In this document: in pieces, positions 8,954 through 18,457 of the stretch
How positions within the stretch are numbered: position 1 is the stretch's first letter
Layout of the letters: every line of letters begins with the position of its first letter
From: Flavobacteriaceae bacterium
GTDB taxonomy: Bacteria > Bacteroidota > Bacteroidia > Flavobacteriales > Flavobacteriaceae
Assembly: GCA_028284745.1 (NCBI GenBank)
Contig: JANQRC010000049.1
Coordinates: forward strand, 1-46,800
Length of the DNA: 46,800 nucleotides
Direction of reading: 5' to 3'
Position numbers and translations under genes: made by a program
The notes under the pieces: generated by a model
Databases searched by the model: none
The model's input: the letters and a program-made list of their open reading frames with translations, nothing else
What the model was told of the DNA's origin: nothing

Positions 8954-9759
8954 GGCGATTAAAGAAAGTCGTTCTTGCATTTTTAGGTTTTTATGCAGTT
9001 ATTGCGCTCATGTTGATGCTGTTTCAAGAAAAGCTGATCTTTCTGGGCACTTTGTTGCCACAAGACTTCACCTATCAGTTCGATACCGAAATTCCCTTTG
9101 AAGAGTTGTTCCTAGAGGCTGAGGATGGCGCCTTGCTCAACGGCTTGCATTTCAAGAACGAAAACCCCAAAGGGGTGATCCTGTACTTTCATGGCAATGC
9201 GGGCAATTTAGAGAAATGGGGCGAATGGGGGAGCAAGTTGGCCGAGCGTTTTGGCTATGACGTAGTGATGTGGGACTATCGCGGATATGGAAAAAGCTCG
9301 GGCAAGCGTTCTTTTCAGGCGATGCTAAACGATGGGCAATTGTTCTATGACTATGCCACAAAACACTTTGACGAGACCAACACGGTGGTCTTTGGGCGAT
9401 CGCTCGGTGGTGCCTTTGCCTCGCACATCGTAAAGCAGAACGATCCAAGCAAGTACATCTCAGAGTCTACCTTTACCAATATCAAGGAATTGGCCAAAGA
9501 CCGTTATTGGTTCTTACCTATCGACCAGTTGCTGAAATATGGCTTTCAGAGCGAGGAAAACATTCAGAAAATAAACATCCCCACGCTGTTTATCCATGGC
9601 ACAGAAGATGACGTAGTGCCTTATATGCATGGTAAGCGTCTATATGAACTTTCTGCGGCTGACCAAAAACAACTGTTCACGGTGACCGGTGGAGCGCATA
9701 ACGACCTACAGGCGTATCCTGAGTTCTTCGAACGGTTAGAGGGGTTTTTGGCAGAATGA
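8950..9759 (+). CDS. Alpha/beta hydrolase (second of a tandem pair)
   Basis: A 269-residue paralogue of the preceding gene with the same plan: N-terminal membrane helix (about residues 7-25), lid-less alpha/beta core, oxyanion motif YFHGNAGNLEKWG, nucleophile elbow FGRSLGGA, acid in IHGTEDDVVPY, histidine in GAHNDLQAYPEFF. All catalytic residues are present. The ATGA overlap with the first copy points to translational coupling. A tandem duplication followed by divergence at the oxyanion loop is the simplest reading. It is the last gene of the cluster; a structured stretch follows at 9797-9839. Confidence 0.86.
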   Translation: MRRLKKVVLAFLGFYAVIALMLMLFQEKLIFLGTLLPQDFTYQFDTEIPFEELFLEAEDGALLNGLHFKNENPKGVILYFHGNAGNLEKWGEWGSKLAERFGYDVVMWDYRGYGKSSGKRSFQAMLNDGQLFYDYATKHFDETNTVVFGRSLGGAFASHIVKQNDPSKYISESTFTNIKELAKDRYWFLPIDQLLKYGFQSEENIQKINIPTLFIHGTEDDVVPYMHGKRLYELSAADQKQLFTVTGGAHNDLQAYPEFFERLEGFLAE

Positions 9760-10028
9760 AATTAAGGGGGTCGCTTATTGGTAAGTTATGGACTCGTTTC
9801 AATGAGCTATAGCGATAGCTAACCGAAAGTTAGTTGAAATTTCTGTCAAAGTCAAGTGGCTAGCAACCTCATTCTTATCAGAACATTCTCCCTGTGACTG
9901 AGCAAATTATGCTGTCACGATATAATTATTTATATTTCGAAAGTTTGGCGTGCCAAAGCCCAAGGCAGAAATGGGCCATTCGTAAGATTTTGCTCTAAGA
10001 CACCTATGTGTTGTAGCTTGTATAAACC
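9760..10028. other. Intergenic stretch with a small structured element
   Basis: No gene is visible. At 9797-9839 two short inverted repeats lie side by side (AGCTAT/ATAGCT around AGCG at 9805-9820, and CTAAC/GTTAG around CGAAA at 9819-9833; they share two bases) and are enclosed by TTTCAA (9797-9802) and TTGAAA (9834-9839). It could be a terminator or processing site at the end of the hydrolase genes. A weak -7 box (TATATTTC, 9931-9938) may serve the next gene. Confidence 0.3.
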
Positions 10029-13000
10029 ATGAAAAGACATTCTGAGCGTAGCTCGTACATATCAAGAACGTTAAGTCTAATATGCTTACTTTCTCTCTTC
10101 GCTTGGTCGATGACTGCTCAAAACTTCGAGCCTGTCGAGCGCATTGCGAGTCTCGATGATCTACAACAGAACAATGGGGTGGCCGTGGCTGATTTTGATC
10201 AAGATTATGACCTCGATATTTTCATCGTTGCAAAACAATTGGATAGCGATGGAAATGAGACGACTCAAAGCAAGCTATACAGAAATGATGACAATGGGCG
10301 CTTTACAGATGTTACGGCAGCGGCTGGTCTCACAGATCTGTATAGAGATGAAGAAGATCCCAATGTGTCTTTTGTTGGGTTAGATGGGGCAAAGTTTGGT
10401 GCGTTTTGGGGCGATTATAACAACGATGGATACCCTGATATCTTCTTCACGCACTTGCTACGTGTGCAGTTATTCCAAAACAATGGTAATGGTACATTCA
10501 CCGAAGTAACGGAAACGGCCAGACTTGTTGGGCAGAACGATTGCTTTAATACAGGAGCCGCCTGGGTAGACTATGACAATGACGGCTATCTGGACCTATT
10601 TATCTCAGATTGGAATCGATGTGGTGGCAATACACTGTACCGGAACCTTGGCAACGGTACTTTTGAAAATGTCACTGCCCAAACAGGCGTTGCCGATACG
10701 CCTAGCAGGGCAAGTTATACCATGTTTCCCTTCGACTTCAACCAAGATGGGTGGATGGATCTCTACGTTTCAAACGACCTTCACGAACCAAATTCACTCT
10801 TTATCAACCAGAACGGAAATAGTTTCACGGAGCAAGCAGCTTCGTATGGTGTTGATAGCACCTTGGAAGATATGGGCATCGCTATGGGCGATGTCAACAA
10901 TGATGGTTTTTTCGACTTATTTACCACAGGCATAAATGAAAACGCATTGTTGCTAAACGATGGCACCAATAACTTCACTGAAGTTTCAGCGGCATGGGGC
11001 ATAGGAGGAACCGATTGGTCTTGGGGCTGCAGGTTTGCTGACTATGATATGGACACCGATGAAGATATCTTTATCGTGAACGGGTATTATTTGGCTTCGA
11101 ATCATCAAAATGTCTACTTCGACAACCTTAGAAATACAGGGGTTAATTCTTTTCAAGATGCATCTGGCGCATCAAACTTGAACTATCTGGGTATGAGTAC
11201 AGAAGTTGCTGACTTCGATTTTGATTTCGATGGTGATCTAGATGTATTCGTGACCGATGCCCAGACAAGCTCTAGCTTCTACGAAAATAAGGTCAACAAC
11301 TTTAATGAAGTTCCCAATGCCAATTGGCTAGAGGTCTTTTTAGAAGGCACTACTTCTAATCGCAATGCCTTCGGAAGCACATTGATCATCGAGACAGACC
11401 AAGGTGATTTTGTACGTTACTATAATGGCATTGGCTTTCTTTCGCAGAGCATAAAACCCGTACATGTGGGTTTGGACCAAATTTCACAGATCAATGAACT
11501 GACCATCACATGGCCTTCTGGCTTGGTAGAGCGCTATCAAAACATTCCTGTCAATTCCTTTGTGAAACTTACCGAGGGTAATGGAATGGAAGTACTGAAT
11601 ATCACACCAAGTGACAAGATACTGGGTTGTACGGACCCAAATTCTTGCAACTATGATCCGATGGCCACGGCCAATGATGGCAATTGCACCTACTTGTCTG
11701 CAGCAACGATTTCAGGAAACACTAACTCTGGATTCAATCAGGTTGAAACATACACCTTTGGCAATGATACCCCAAACCCGATTAGGTGGTCGGTAGATGG
11801 AGGCGAGATCTTAACAGGACAGTTTACCCGAACCATACGTGTAAAATGGGGGCTGGGCGTATCGGGAAAGGTAACAGCGATCGAGGAAGGTGATGTCTGC
11901 AACGGTTTGCCAACCACGTTAGGGGTGACCCTTGACATTACCGATAGACTTGAAAATGTCTCTGTCGCACGTATATGGAATGAAACCCTACTGGAAGCCA
12001 TTCGAAATGACTTTGCAAGACCTACCGTGCATGCTCGTAACTTATTCCATACTTCCATAGCATTGTACGATGCGTGGGCCATCTATGAAGAGCGTGCACA
12101 AACCTATTTATTGGGCAAAACCGTCAATGGTTTTACGAGCGAACTGAATGATTTTGACTTAGGTGTTCCAGAAGATAAAGAGAAGCATCAGGCTGAAGCC
12201 ATGAGTTATGCAGCCTACCGTCTGCTACAATATCGCTTTGCTGATTCCCCGGATGAGGACGATACGTTTCAGCTTCTAGAAACCGTCATGGGCCAACTGG
12301 GATATGATGCGGGAGTAACAGACGTTGCCTATGAAACTGGAGCGCCTTCTGCGTTGGGCAACTACATCGCACAGACCATTATCAACTATGGTCAACAAGA
12401 TGGTTCAAGAGAAACCACAGGCTATGACAATGGGTATTACGAGCCCGTGAATCCACCACTGATCTTATCCTCACCAGAGAATAGTGAGGCCATTATAGAC
12501 CCTAATCGTTGGCAACCTCTGACATTTGAATCCTTCGTTGATCAAAGCGGAAATTTGATCAGTGGAAATACACCTGGATTTTTAAGTCCCGAATGGGGAA
12601 ATGTCATGCCCTTTGCACTAAAGGAAGAGGATCGGTCCATTTTCCAAAGAGATCAAGGAGACTATATCGTTTATCATGATCCTGGTGCGCCGCCACAGCT
12701 AGATATGACCTCAACTACTACAGAAAGTGAGCAGTACCAATGGAACTTTTCATTGGTATCGATCTGGAGCTCGCATCTAGATCCTTCGGATGGTGTGCTT
12801 TGGGATATTTCGCCAAGATCCATGGGGAATATCGATATTGCTAATTACCCTTCTTCCTTTGCAGATTATCCAGACTTTTACAATGAGATTGATGGTGGTG
12901 ACATCGGAAATGGTCGCGCACTAAACCCAAGCACGGGACAAGCGTATCCTGAGAATAGGGTGCCACGTGGTGATTTTACGAGAGTGTTGGCTGAGTTTTG

Positions 13001-14087
13001 GGCCGATGGGCCCGATTCGGAAACACCGCCAGGCCATTGGTTTACCATCCTCAATACAGTCAGCGATCATGAGGCGCTGGAGAAAAGGTTTAATGGTCAG
13101 GGAGAAATTTTGAGTGATCTGGAGTGGGATGTGAAGGCTTATTTCATTCTTGGTGGTGCCATGCATGACACAGCCATTTCGGCTTGGGGCATCAAAGGAT
13201 GGTACGACTACATCCGCCCCATTTCGGCGATTAGGCATATGGCATCATTGGGGCAATCTACCGATCCTTCACTTCCTAATTACGACATAGCGGGTATCCC
13301 GCTTAAGGAAGGGTTTGTTGAGCTCGTGGCCGATGGTGACCCATTGAGTGGCAACGGAAATGTGAATGTGGGTAAGGTGAAAGTATATGCTTGGCGTGGC
13401 CATAGCGCGATTCAGAATACAGAGGAAGATACCGCAGGCGTAGGATGGATCTTGGCAGAAGATTGGTTCCCGTATCAGCGACCGTCGTTTGTGACTCCAC
13501 CTTTTGCAGGCTATGTGTCTGGCCATTCTACGTATTCTAGAGCTGCTGCTGAAGTACTTACATTAATTACAGGTGACGAATATTTCCCTGGCGGTGTTGG
13601 CGAGTTCTTGGCCAGAAAGAATGAGTTTTTGGTCTTTGAAGAAGGTCCGTCCGTAGACGTGATGCTACAATGGGCCACATACAGAGATGCATCAGACCAG
13701 ACCAGCTTGAGTAGGATCTGGGGAGGAATCCATCCACCAGCAGATGACATTCTTGGTAGGATCATCGGGGTCCAGATCGGAATCGATGCTTTTGAATATG
13801 CCGTGCCCTATTTTACGGGTCAGAATGCAGCAACTATCGATAATTCGATGAGGCCCGTCATTTATCCGAATCCCACAAGTGACGGACAGTTTAACATCGC
13901 CAATGTACTGGAAAGCGCTTCGATAGAACTATTTGACATCAACGGTAGAAAAATGGCCCTCGAAGTCGCTAATTACAATGAAGATACGACGACCATGACG
14001 ATGCGCCTTACGCACAAGGCAACCAATGGCCTGTATCTTGTACGCGTTGATGATGAATCGATGTGGCTCATGGTGTTTGCTAGATAG
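10029..14087 (+). CDS. Secreted FG-GAP/UnbV - vanadium haloperoxidase fusion with T9SS sorting domain
   Basis: A 1352-residue exported protein. Parts in order: signal peptide (1-30); FG-GAP/VCBS repeats with DxDxDxxxD-type calcium loops (about 45-420, e.g. DYNNDGYPDIF, DYDNDGYLDLF); ASPIC/UnbV domain (about 432-515); one CTDPxxCNYDPxAxxxDGxC calcium-binding-like repeat (533-554); a PKD-like segment (about 558-640); then a vanadium-haloperoxidase/PAP2 domain (about 645-1260). The vanadate site is complete: K1056-x6-R1063-P1064, SGH at 1164-1166, and SR-x5-H1235-x3-D1239. A type A T9SS C-terminal domain begins near YPNPTSDG (1279). The family oxidises halides with H2O2 or hydrolyses phosphate esters. 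The haloperoxidase half is common; its fusion to UnbV repeats is unusual to my knowledge. Predicted at the cell surface or outside. Confidence 0.85.
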   Translation: MKRHSERSSYISRTLSLICLLSLFAWSMTAQNFEPVERIASLDDLQQNNGVAVADFDQDYDLDIFIVAKQLDSDGNETTQSKLYRNDDNGRFTDVTAAAGLTDLYRDEEDPNVSFVGLDGAKFGAFWGDYNNDGYPDIFFTHLLRVQLFQNNGNGTFTEVTETARLVGQNDCFNTGAAWVDYDNDGYLDLFISDWNRCGGNTLYRNLGNGTFENVTAQTGVADTPSRASYTMFPFDFNQDGWMDLYVSNDLHEPNSLFINQNGNSFTEQAASYGVDSTLEDMGIAMGDVNNDGFFDLFTTGINENALLLNDGTNNFTEVSAAWGIGGTDWSWGCRFADYDMDTDEDIFIVNGYYLASNHQNVYFDNLRNTGVNSFQDASGASNLNYLGMSTEVADFDFDFDGDLDVFVTDAQTSSSFYENKVNNFNEVPNANWLEVFLEGTTSNRNAFGSTLIIETDQGDFVRYYNGIGFLSQSIKPVHVGLDQISQINELTITWPSGLVERYQNIPVNSFVKLTEGNGMEVLNITPSDKILGCTDPNSCNYDPMATANDGNCTYLSAATISGNTNSGFNQVETYTFGNDTPNPIRWSVDGGEILTGQFTRTIRVKWGLGVSGKVTAIEEGDVCNGLPTTLGVTLDITDRLENVSVARIWNETLLEAIRNDFARPTVHARNLFHTSIALYDAWAIYEERAQTYLLGKTVNGFTSELNDFDLGVPEDKEKHQAEAMSYAAYRLLQYRFADSPDEDDTFQLLETVMGQLGYDAGVTDVAYETGAPSALGNYIAQTIINYGQQDGSRETTGYDNGYYEPVNPPLILSSPENSEAIIDPNRWQPLTFESFVDQSGNLISGNTPGFLSPEWGNVMPFALKEEDRSIFQRDQGDYIVYHDPGAPPQLDMTSTTTESEQYQWNFSLVSIWSSHLDPSDGVLWDISPRSMGNIDIANYPSSFADYPDFYNEIDGGDIGNGRALNPSTGQAYPENRVPRGDFTRVLAEFWADGPDSETPPGHWFTILNTVSDHEALEKRFNGQGEILSDLEWDVKAYFILGGAMHDTAISAWGIKGWYDYIRPISAIRHMASLGQSTDPSLPNYDIAGIPLKEGFVELVADGDPLSGNGNVNVGKVKVYAWRGHSAIQNTEEDTAGVGWILAEDWFPYQRPSFVTPPFAGYVSGHSTYSRAAAEVLTLITGDEYFPGGVGEFLARKNEFLVFEEGPSVDVMLQWATYRDASDQTSLSRIWGGIHPPADDILGRIIGVQIGIDAFEYAVPYFTGQNAATIDNSMRPVIYPNPTSDGQFNIANVLESASIELFDINGRKMALEVANYNEDTTTMTMRLTHKATNGLYLVRVDDESMWLMVFAR

Positions 14088-14121
14088 CCAATGGAATGAA
14101 GTGATTTTTATCTAGCATTAT

Positions 14122-14140
14122 CATAAGTTGAGAACTTATG
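14122..14140. terminator. Short hairpin between convergent genes
   Basis: CATAAGTT and AACTTATG form a perfect 8-bp stem around GAG, in the 73-bp gap between the haloperoxidase fusion (+) and the lipoprotein gene (-). There is no long T run, so its use as a terminator is only plausible. Confidence 0.35.
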
Positions 14141-14160
14141 AAAGCGTTCTTTGCCTCATA

Positions 14161-14868
14161 CTATGAAATCCAAAGGCCTTTTGTATCAATAACAACCCAC
14201 TTGTCATCTTTTTTTTCAAGAAAATAAATAGCGGAAAAACCAGCCAAAACACTTCTATTGAAAGAAACTACTAATGCTGCTTTTTGTTTTTTTTCGTCAA
14301 ATGCGACTCTAGAAAAAGAAGCAACAATGTCTACACCAACATAATCTGCTCCTTTTCGTCTTCGATGTTGAGCTTTGCTCCAGTATGTTAACGAGTCGTT
14401 TCTAGTTATTTTAAGTCTATCAATTCGCAATGGGATAGAATCCTGTATAGCTTTAAGAGCTTCATATAGTCTTTGCTTCTCAGGGGAATTAGCAAAATTA
14501 AAGTTTGAATCTGCCAACCATGGAACCGCAAAATATGGATCAATGGCTATTATTTGCGCAATATTTTTAGATAAAATTTCATTCTTTTTTTTGATGGAGT
14601 CTAACTTGTTACTATAAATAATAGAGTCTGACTTTGATGACCAATGGCCACTGTAATAATTCTCTTTAATATTGACACTATCATATGTAAAAGTATTAGG
14701 TAGAGGTGGTGGCGGGGGAAGCAATGGTTTTGCATGTTTATCAATAAGCATATTTAGAATTTCATACGATTCTGTATCTGCTTCACTGTCTTGAACTATG
14801 CATGAATGTATTGAGAAAGAAATAAGGCATATGAATAAGACGGTATATAATTTTTTAATTACAGTCAT
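14161..14868 (-). CDS. Hypothetical lipoprotein
   Basis: A 235-residue protein that I cannot assign to a family. It has a signal peptide with a lipobox-like ISFSIHSC (Cys23), an acidic stretch, a run of prolines (LLPPPPPLP, about residues 48-56), a helical lysine/isoleucine-rich middle and a beta-rich end (VSFSRVAFDEKKQKAALVVSFNRS, shown here only by its key features: repeated VSF and a final DKWVVIDTKGLWIS). The end resembles proteins that combine a measured value with a cell-envelope lipoprotein role, but no function can be named. It starts 1 bp after the stop of the HEGIH lipoprotein gene, so the two are very likely cotranscribed. The DNA is clearly more AT-rich than the neighbouring genes, which may mark recent acquisition. 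Confidence 0.7.
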   Translation of the reverse strand: MTVIKKLYTVLFICLISFSIHSCIVQDSEADTESYEILNMLIDKHAKPLLPPPPPLPNTFTYDSVNIKENYYSGHWSSKSDSIIYSNKLDSIKKKNEILSKNIAQIIAIDPYFAVPWLADSNFNFANSPEKQRLYEALKAIQDSIPLRIDRLKITRNDSLTYWSKAQHRRRKGADYVGVDIVASFSRVAFDEKKQKAALVVSFNRSVLAGFSAIYFLEKKDDKWVVIDTKGLWIS

Positions 14869-14869
14869 C

Positions 14870-16390
14870 TCAAAAGGTTGTATTATTTAACACTTTATCT
14901 TGATTATGATAATCTTCATTACTCTCTTCTCGTGTTAATCTTTTGAAAACACCATCATGAAAATAGCCTGTAAACCCGTATCGCTCAAGCCCATCCCATC
15001 CAAATTTCATATAATCATCTAACGGATATCTTTTGTTGTCTAATTTCCAGATAGCTTCCGCTAGGGGTATGACATATCTCTCTGTCATGAACCTGTGTTG
15101 CGCTTCAGTTGTTTCTGTATTATTACCATTATCAGCTAGGTAATTTCTATATAATTGACCTAGTCTTTCCCAGTCATTTGGGTTAAGAAGTTCACTTGTA
15201 TATGTTTCGACTGCTCTAAATATTTCAGCATGAATACCTTCGTGAAGTATTAATGATGCATATTCCAACGCATGAAGCCCTTGATTTTGTATTTTAATCG
15301 TGATGTTTCCATCAGACAAATCTGCTGCGCTAGTACAAGCGTCATCTCCATCACTACATTCTCCGAAAGTAAAGGTAAGATTAAAACTAGGATCATCTTC
15401 AAATGAACCAATTGTATCCCGGTACAAAGCAAGTTCTCCAAGCATCAACTTGGCTAGTACACAACCCGCTACCGTATCTTGTAAACTTGGATCGATCTGT
15501 ATCCGTAATGGTTCACCTTCATCACGTTCATTGTAATACCAATCGTAAAACTCACCCAAGTCAAAGTCATTGCCCGTACCACCCGAGTATGCATCGGGTA
15601 GGTATATGGCATTGAGGTATTGGCCACCACCACCTTCAACCCATATATACTCATAGGTAGTGCCAGTATATTCAGTATGACTATATTCCCAGGTATTGCC
15701 GCCACGGTGGTTGTACCAGTCTGTATAGTGATCGGTTGCCACGCGTACCCAACCACTGCCACCACCATCGCAGCCTTGGTCGTGCAGGTCGTTATGGTTC
15801 ATGGTGCCCATCCGTACGTTGTCTGCTAGCCCATGTACATCGCAGTTGCTCATGGGCACGTGGTGCCAATGCTCTGTGGTAATGCTGGTATGGGTCTCAC
15901 CATTTTCTACATAGGCAACACCGCGTGTGGCTCCATTCAAGTCGTATAGATAGGTCATGCCATGGAAACCTCCAAGTTGTAAGTAGGTAGCTGTTGGTGA
16001 TGAACCTTCCAAATGTGCTAGCTTCACCAGACTGTATTCTGTTACATCTTCGGAAATAGCCACCACCAGCATGTAATCTTGCTGCACGATCAGGTCAGAT
16101 TTCAGCTGTGCAGGTAGCACAGTTGTCAAAGGGAATTGATACCAAAGACCATCTTCTTTTTGAGAGCTTATATGATTTTCCCAATCGATAACGATCTTGT
16201 CAACATCAATTCCTGAAGGGTCGCTTTCAAAGTGGCTAAGGTCTAGATCATCTTTGATGGCTTGCACCTCGGGCGATAGTTGAATGAGCTCGACACTGGT
16301 ATCGGTGTCAGGGAATAAGGCTTCGCTCTGGCAGGCGACCAGTAGCGTGGTAAAGAATGATGTGAACAGGAGTTTTGTAATACTTTTCAT
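14870..16390 (-). CDS. Lipoprotein with a C-terminal zincin-like HEGIH motif
   Basis: A 506-residue exported protein: signal peptide with lipobox TLLVAC (Cys20), an aspartate-rich N-terminal region, a middle rich in His, Trp, Tyr and Gly (about residues 165-265, e.g. HWHHVPMSNCDVHG, WVEGGGGQYLNAIYLP), and a C-terminal region with ASLILHEGIHAEIF (HEGIH at 383-387). HExxH is the zinc-binding and catalytic motif of many metallopeptidases; the preceding hydrophobic residues and following helix fit that reading, but the third ligand is not obvious. I know this kind of zincin tail from other Bacteroidota lipoproteins of unknown role. The partner lipoprotein gene follows after 1 bp. A surface or periplasmic peptidase is the best guess. 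Confidence 0.7.
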   Translation of the reverse strand: MKSITKLLFTSFFTTLLVACQSEALFPDTDTSVELIQLSPEVQAIKDDLDLSHFESDPSGIDVDKIVIDWENHISSQKEDGLWYQFPLTTVLPAQLKSDLIVQQDYMLVVAISEDVTEYSLVKLAHLEGSSPTATYLQLGGFHGMTYLYDLNGATRGVAYVENGETHTSITTEHWHHVPMSNCDVHGLADNVRMGTMNHNDLHDQGCDGGGSGWVRVATDHYTDWYNHRGGNTWEYSHTEYTGTTYEYIWVEGGGGQYLNAIYLPDAYSGGTGNDFDLGEFYDWYYNERDEGEPLRIQIDPSLQDTVAGCVLAKLMLGELALYRDTIGSFEDDPSFNLTFTFGECSDGDDACTSAADLSDGNITIKIQNQGLHALEYASLILHEGIHAEIFRAVETYTSELLNPNDWERLGQLYRNYLADNGNNTETTEAQHRFMTERYVIPLAEAIWKLDNKRYPLDDYMKFGWDGLERYGFTGYFHDGVFKRLTREESNEDYHNQDKVLNNTTF

Positions 16391-16570
16391 TGTACTTAGG
16401 CATTTAAGATAGTGGATAAATAGCTAAGCCATGATGAGGGATTCGTGATGCGAATCATAACTTTCGCCTAAATCTAGCAAAAAAATTTACAAAAAATAAC
16501 AATAAAGAACGTTTTCGATGAAATATATAGAAGCAAAACCTGAGAAGGTGCTAGCGTTATGAACATTAAA

Positions 16571-18391
16571 TCACTCGAACACCACTTCGTCGATATAGAT
16601 CTCATGTTCGGCACCGTCACCTCCTGCGAAGATCACAAGGCCAGTCCGTATACAGCTCAGGTCTAACCGTTTGGTCTTGATGGTGTATTTCTTCCAATTG
16701 CGCGTTAAGAAAAGTTCCACTGATCTTTTGGCGGTGTCGGGATAGGGCTTGTCCTTGTCGATCAACCCAAAACCAATGGTTACCTTTTTATTAGCTACGC
16801 TAGACTTTGCCCAAAAGCTGAAGGTCTCAGCGCCTGAGATGTCATAGCCACCCAAGATGTTTCCCCAATCGTTGGCAGGATCCATGAAACCCACACCATA
16901 CCAGTTATGGTTGATATTGTAACTGATCTTGATAGCAGACTTGCCGCTGTGTACCTGCTCAGTATTGTTCAGGTCCACATTGATTGCCTGGTAATAGCCC
17001 ATATAGCCAGAAGGTGCATATGGCACCTCATCGTCGCCATCTTTGTATACGTAGAAGGGAAGCGCTGCCTTGGGCACTTGGTACTTACGCTTCTTGGCCT
17101 TTTTGTCTTCAACGCGCATAGCCGTAGAAGCAATGCCCACATTGCCATAAGAATCACTGACCGTGGCATATACCTTGATGGTACCGTGCTCTTGCGGCAT
17201 TTCGATCTCAAAACCATTTGTACTATTCCGACGATGTTGTAATGGAGGCAGCTGGTCGCGGCGTTTTCTACTTCCTGTACGTTGGTTGTAGACGAAGTTA
17301 TAGGTGAGTGAATCCTTCTCTATGTCAGAAGCTTCGAGGATGACAGGAACCCAGGTACCACTTTTTGTGATCTCATCTGGCAACTCAAAGGAGTTGATCA
17401 CGGGTACATTGTTAACGGATTTCTCACCAGTATACGCTTCGCGAATTGCCCAATATTGTGGTCGGTATTTTCCTTTGTAATGGGTGAACAGCCATGGTGC
17501 CATGTGATCGTCACCATTACTGTAATGAAAGACGTATACGCCTAGACAAGCAGGTCTAGGTCTTATCCAATCGTGATAGCCCATGGCGATGGCATTGTAC
17601 TTCTGTTGATCGTTGGGCTCGACTTTTATACCGTGTCGTTCTTGTTGAATGTCCCATTCACCTGTAACACCAAATTCAGTGATGATATAAGGCTTGTCGA
17701 TGTTTCGTTCTTCTAACTCTTCGGTAAGAAGCCCCGCACCCGCACCGTAGCTATTCAATCCATAAATGTCTAAGGAAGGAACATGTTTTTCCCACCAGTC
17801 TAACCCAAAGGTCCACGCTTCTACCGAAGTGATCGGGTGGTTTGGGTCAATGGTCTTGATCTTGCTGCAGATACGTTCCAACAGTATGGAATATGCTTCC
17901 TTTTCGGCATCGGTGGCGGTATTCAAGTAAACTTCATTGCCGATGCCCCAAGTGAGCACAGCGGGATGACCCTTATAAGCCGCTACCACATCGATGGCAT
18001 TGCTGTACATGGCTTCCATGCCTTTTGTGTCTTTCAGGTAATTGAAGCGATCGTCATCTTCCATTCCCGGTCTCCCGTGTCGCATCCAGATTCCCATCAT
18101 GATCTTGATGCCATGCTTGTGAGCTGCATCGAGTAGCGCTTTGGTGTTTTTGCCCGTTGCCCAAGTCCTGATGGTATTCACCCCTAAAAATTGCAGGTCC
18201 TTGAAGTAGGTATCGTAGTTCTCAACGTCTTTTTCATAACCAAATGTGACACCTTTTATTTCGAAAAGTTTGTCGTCTACTAGCAGTTGCCAGCCGTTGT
18301 CATTCTTTTTGACAGTCGTTTGGGCATGGTTTTGTGTGCTGAAAAGAAATCCAGTGCTAAGAAAAAGGAAGCAAAGATGAAATGACCTCAT
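16571..18391 (-). CDS. GH-A clan glycoside hydrolase (GH2-type TIM barrel) with C-terminal binding module
   Basis: An exported glycosidase of about 606 residues. I place the start at 18391 because the signal peptide (MRSFHLCFLFLSTGFLFSTQNHAQ-type, cleaved near residue 24) begins there; the frame stays open to 18451 but the extra 20 residues would spoil it. A TIM barrel (about 40-330) carries the two clan GH-A glutamates: acid/base in WGIGNEVY (E153) and nucleophile in IITEFGVTGEW (E239). An Ig-like segment follows (about 350-430), then a jelly-roll carbohydrate-binding module ending in IYIDEVVFE. The exact family and substrate are open; a beta-glycan seems likely. It is divergent from marR with 106 bp between the starts. 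A near-match -7 box (TATGTTTC on the minus strand) lies about 35 nt upstream. Confidence 0.8.
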   Translation of the reverse strand: MRSFHLCFLFLSTGFLFSTQNHAQTTVKKNDNGWQLLVDDKLFEIKGVTFGYEKDVENYDTYFKDLQFLGVNTIRTWATGKNTKALLDAAHKHGIKIMMGIWMRHGRPGMEDDDRFNYLKDTKGMEAMYSNAIDVVAAYKGHPAVLTWGIGNEVYLNTATDAEKEAYSILLERICSKIKTIDPNHPITSVEAWTFGLDWWEKHVPSLDIYGLNSYGAGAGLLTEELEERNIDKPYIITEFGVTGEWDIQQERHGIKVEPNDQQKYNAIAMGYHDWIRPRPACLGVYVFHYSNGDDHMAPWLFTHYKGKYRPQYWAIREAYTGEKSVNNVPVINSFELPDEITKSGTWVPVILEASDIEKDSLTYNFVYNQRTGSRKRRDQLPPLQHRRNSTNGFEIEMPQEHGTIKVYATVSDSYGNVGIASTAMRVEDKKAKKRKYQVPKAALPFYVYKDGDDEVPYAPSGYMGYYQAINVDLNNTEQVHSGKSAIKISYNINHNWYGVGFMDPANDWGNILGGYDISGAETFSFWAKSSVANKKVTIGFGLIDKDKPYPDTAKRSVELFLTRNWKKYTIKTKRLDLSCIRTGLVIFAGGDGAEHEIYIDEVVFE

Positions 18392-18457
18392 ATCTGGCCA
18401 AGATACTGGATAAATGCTCGAAACATATAGAATATTCAGAATAAAAAGCATGATTAC

